Assembly (NCBI RefSeq): GCF_000820305.1
Contig: NZ_CDBH01000013.1
Coordinates: 1 to 47,029 of the forward strand
Direction: 5' to 3'
Source of the DNA: Aeromonas dhakensis
Lineage (GTDB): Bacteria > Pseudomonadota > Gammaproteobacteria > Enterobacterales > Aeromonadaceae
DNA length: 47,029 bases
Part shown: in pieces, positions 44,439 to 47,029 of the stretch
How positions within the stretch are numbered: position 1 is the first letter of the stretch
How the letters are laid out: each line of letters starts with the position of its first letter
Notes under the pieces: generated by a model
The model's input: only the letters and a program-made list of their open reading frames with translations
Told to the model about the DNA's origin: nothing
Database searches by the model: none
Made by a program: the position numbers and the translations under genes

Positions 44439-47029
44439 TGACCGAGCCTCACCGTATTTGTGAACGCTGATTCAGGCAAGCGTTGCAATAGTTCATATTG
44501 AGTAGCATTGCCGATACCATTAAATGCTGGCAGAGGATTTACAGTGCCAGTTCGCACCTTGGTTCCGGCTGGAACATTAACCTCAGACATATATGTTGGC
44601 AACTCAGGTAAAGCATACTTAGATTTTATCTGTTCTGGCGTAAGTCCCTCCAAGGCCTCTTTTTTCATCATCCACGATCTAGCTTTATTATGCTCACCGT
44701 GCACACGTACATAGACTTCATCTACAGTAGATTTAAATTCAGTAACCCTAGTTCCAGGCTTGTATGGCGGCTGCCAACCTGCGGGAAATGTCAAATTAAC
44801 GGATTCTGCGGAACTATACGCAACATCCATTCTCTTAGAGTATTTTCCTACTGATGTTTGCGTAGATTCGTTATCAGTAGATGCTTTTTGCCCTACACCT
44901 TGCTCATTCTTGGTAACATTTGATGCATTCTTCGTGTTCCCTGTTAACAGTTTGGACTTGGGCATGCTCCCTGCACCAAGCGATCCCAGCGCAATATTCG
45001 TTAAACCATCCGCCCCGGTCTTGAGTAAAGAGGCTTCCAACCAACCGCATTGGCCTGTGCATTGGTCAATGATATCAGCATACCAATTGGCTGTATCTTC
45101 ATAGCTGCGGCCTGCCATATCATCCAGCACACGCAAAGCTGTGTACGCTTTTTCAGTCAGCTCAATCTGGTTACGCATCCGAGTCACACAGGCACCATCT
45201 CCTGCATCCCAGCACACTTTTAACTTCTGAATGTTATCTGCCGACTCTTCTGCCATCTCCTTGAGAATCCCTTGTTCGCAACTAGGGCTCCCGTTACAAC
45301 CTTTAAACCGTTCAGTAAAGTGCTGGGGTCTACCATGTTCCAGATAGTTATACCGATACACAGTCTCCGCCCGCTCAGCCCCGGTATCAAACTGGCTTTG
45401 ATCGCCTGTCACCGCCACGGCTGCCAACCCACCCAATACCTTATTCAAAGCAACCTGGTGCTCGGTATCAGAGAAAACCTGACTGCTCCAGCTGCTGGCG
45501 AGTTCCGACATGGCACCACCGGCCGCTCCCGCCGCAAACTTGCCGCCAGTGATCTCGGCAATGGCACCGCTGGTCACCCCATGAGCAGCGATTTTTCCTG
45601 CCTCTGCCAACGGGCTGTTGGCAGCATCAAATTGAATACCTTGATCCCCTATCCAGTTGGCCGTGGCTTTACCCACTTCCCCCTGAATATTGGATAACAG
45701 GCTGGCTTTAAAGGCATCCGAAAAGTGGGAGCCATTGATGGTGGTGTTAATCCCTGCGGTCACGACCGAGTGACTGGTCACCCGGTTGAAGGTGTCCCAG
45801 GAGAACAGATTGGAGGCCGCAGGCTGGCTGGCTGCATTGCTGGCCGCAGGTGCAGCACTCGCCACTCCCATCGCCTGGTCCAAGCCCTGCAACGCCCCTG
45901 CCGTTGCCACCGAGGTCGCCAGCTGCTTAATGCTGGCACTACTGCCCAGTTCTTTGAGTACCGCGCCCAAATTGCCGCCATTGTTGATGGTGGAGATAGT
46001 TGCCTGACTCACCAAAGTACTAAAAGCAGCGTTGGCCATGGCCGCTGTAGCTGTTCCCTCAGCAGCCCCCAGCGCCAATGCTCCAGCGCCCCCGGTTGCA
46101 GCCGCCAAGGCAATAGCAATGATGGCGGAAGCAATTGGACTCAGACTTTGCTGGCTATAGTTCCACTGTTCATAGGCCTCTTGCACAGCTTCCATCTTCA
46201 CACCTGGCATACTGCGAACCTGCTCCACCCAGGCCATGCCGGGTTGCGTCGCCAATGTATCCAGCCGTGCCTGCAGGCTTTCTCCCTCCTTCTGCCCCAC
46301 TTGCAACAGCACACCCTGACCCGCATTGATATTGATATCCGCGCCGTCCAGCTGATTCTGACGCTCGGCGGTACTGTTGGTACCATTGCCGGACATCTTC
46401 ACCATGACACCGCTCTTCTTCTCATCCTTGCGGTAGAAATACTCATCGGTGGCGGTCAATAACTTGAGCATGCCGTCCGTATCTAGACTCAGGGTTTCGC
46501 CAGCCTGGATGTCACTGCCTTTGAGGGTCATGTCCCCCTGACTGGCCAGGCTCACGTTGCCACCGGCAGTGATGGTCGTCCCCTGCGCCGTCACATCCTT
46601 CTGCTCTATTTCGGTAGATTTCGACTTCAGGAAGCCTTTGCTCTTGCTTTGCTCGAAGTGATAGACCTCGTTGTCTGCCGTGAGTAACTGCAGTTCACCA
46701 CCAGCCTGCAACGCAGCATTCCCTTTCGCATCCAGTGTACTGGCCTGAGCTAACAAGTTGTTGCCGGCCTCGAGCAACAGATTGTTGCCACTGAGTTCGA
46801 CGCCCTGCTGGGTAGTGGTGCGATCGATGATGTGTTTGTTGCCACGACGAATATCATCGCTGCTTTGATTGGCTTCACTGGCCAAGAGCAGGTTATTGCC
46901 CGCCAGCAGGTTGATATCCCCCTTCCCCTCGACGCGGGATGCGCTGAGCGCCAGGTCTTGGCCAGCCTGGATAACAACGCGACCGCCAGCGTTCAGTTCG
47001 CTCATCAGCTGCTCAACCCGGGCGAAGCG
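44435..47029 (-). CDS. cdiA: CdiA/filamentous hemagglutinin-type CDI effector (5' partial)
   Basis: 865 codons are visible and the frame runs off the right edge. The N-terminal visible part has hemagglutinin repeats of short beta units (GDINLLAGNNLLLAS; AALQAGGELQLLTADNE; GNVSLASQGDMTLKGSD). Then come the DUF637-like pretoxin region (SPIASAIIAIAL to MSELASSWSSQVF) and the junction AETVYRYNYL, which here takes the place of the VENN motif. The C-terminal 300 residues are the toxin: C-NGSPS-C, a helical entry region, then VRVHGEHNKARSWMMKKEAL and VRTGTVNPLPAFNGIGNATQ with QYELLQRLPESAF near the end. The toxin activity is not assigned; an RNase is a guess. A CdiB exporter should lie further right. 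Confidence 0.88.
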   Translation of the reverse strand, partial: RFARVEQLMSELNAGGRVVIQAGQDLALSASRVEGKGDINLLAGNNLLLASEANQSSDDIRRGNKHIIDRTTTQQGVELSGNNLLLEAGNNLLAQASTLDAKGNAALQAGGELQLLTADNEVYHFEQSKSKGFLKSKSTEIEQKDVTAQGTTITAGGNVSLASQGDMTLKGSDIQAGETLSLDTDGMLKLLTATDEYFYRKDEKKSGVMVKMSGNGTNSTAERQNQLDGADININAGQGVLLQVGQKEGESLQARLDTLATQPGMAWVEQVRSMPGVKMEAVQEAYEQWNYSQQSLSPIASAIIAIALAAATGGAGALALGAAEGTATAAMANAAFSTLVSQATISTINNGGNLGAVLKELGSSASIKQLATSVATAGALQGLDQAMGVASAAPAASNAASQPAASNLFSWDTFNRVTSHSVVTAGINTTINGSHFSDAFKASLLSNIQGEVGKATANWIGDQGIQFDAANSPLAEAGKIAAHGVTSGAIAEITGGKFAAGAAGGAMSELASSWSSQVFSDTEHQVALNKVLGGLAAVAVTGDQSQFDTGAERAETVYRYNYLEHGRPQHFTERFKGCNGSPSCEQGILKEMAEESADNIQKLKVCWDAGDGACVTRMRNQIELTEKAYTALRVLDDMAGRSYEDTANWYADIIDQCTGQCGWLEASLLKTGADGLTNIALGSLGAGSMPKSKLLTGNTKNASNVTKNEQGVGQKASTDNESTQTSVGKYSKRMDVAYSSAESVNLTFPAGWQPPYKPGTRVTEFKSTVDEVYVRVHGEHNKARSWMMKKEALEGLTPEQIKSKYALPELPTYMSEVNVPAGTKVRTGTVNPLPAFNGIGNATQYELLQRLPESAFTNTVRLGQ
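45342..46200 (-). repeat. DUF637-like repeat, parental copy within cdiA
   Basis: Direct repeat shared with 43090-43960 and 41166-41872, and in part with 38984-39200 and 37819-38110. All copies end at the RYN-type toxin junction, after which the sequences are unrelated. Confidence 0.92.

Noticed and set aside
44435..45341. Naming the main CdiA toxin as a specific tRNase
   Set aside because: The C-terminal motifs look familiar (QYELL, RTGTVNP), but I could not place them in one named family with confidence, so only a guess is recorded.
45725..46462. Recurrent plus-strand frames across the DUF637-like repeats (also at 41550 and 43518)
   Set aside because: They recur only because the coding repeat recurs on the opposite strand; they have no ribosome sites and differ at their ends at random.

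Overview
The window looks like a gammaproteobacterial chromosome and most probably an Aeromonas. The backbone is GC-rich with CTG/GCC-type codon use. The genes aqpZ, ruvC, ygiQ, rssA, maeA, yciN and xanP read as clear gammaproteobacterial orthologues. Tandem, highly expressed ompA paralogues of the kind described in Aeromonas are present. The genus is inferred from gene content and style; no marker gene proves it.

Bases 1-7.8 kb are ordinary backbone: the 3' part of a lytic transglycosylase, aqpZ, a ruvC standing apart from ruvAB, a Gfo/Idh oxidoreductase, two small lipoproteins, a DinB-like protein, a periplasmic protein paired with a DUF805 membrane protein, and a membrane-anchored AraC-type regulator. 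At 8.2-9.8 kb a visibly AT-rich insert carries a two-gene overlapping operon (a nucleotidyltransferase-fold protein followed by a short DUF262 protein). This is a candidate defence or toxin-type system that I cannot name.

Bases 9.9-34.8 kb return to backbone: ygiQ, an RND efflux pump with its periplasmic adaptor (no outer-membrane channel gene beside them), a dCache-GGDEF cyclase followed by rssA, a sodium/neurotransmitter-type symporter, a small XRE regulator with inverted repeats at its promoter, three tandem ompA genes each with its own terminator, maeA plus an AraC regulator divergent from a MATE transporter, yciN, a second GGDEF cyclase, xanP and a lipoate-ligase-like protein.

Bases 34.87-36.2 kb hold layered insertion-sequence debris: a scrap of an IS481-type transposase, the end of an IS3-family element, and an IS481-family element whose transposase is broken by a stop and a frameshift. 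These mark the left edge of a contact-dependent inhibition (CDI) island that runs to the right end of the window, entirely on the minus strand. The 3' part of a large CdiA/hemagglutinin gene (44435-47029) and its immunity gene are followed by a tandem series of orphan 'cdiA tail plus immunity' modules. Each carries all or part of the same DUF637-like region, then a conserved RYN(Y) junction, a different toxin, and a different immunity gene. One module is a PoNe-type nuclease with a PoNi immunity protein; two others look membrane-active with small membrane immunity proteins. Towards the left the modules decay, with homopolymer frameshifts, an amber codon, and a nine-copy GCGATCA heptamer array inside the last immunity gene. 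Nearly the same 25-bp sequence, plus a diverged third copy, sits between immunity genes and the next module, touching the DUF637-like region at different internal positions. That suggests a recombination junction rather than simple duplication.
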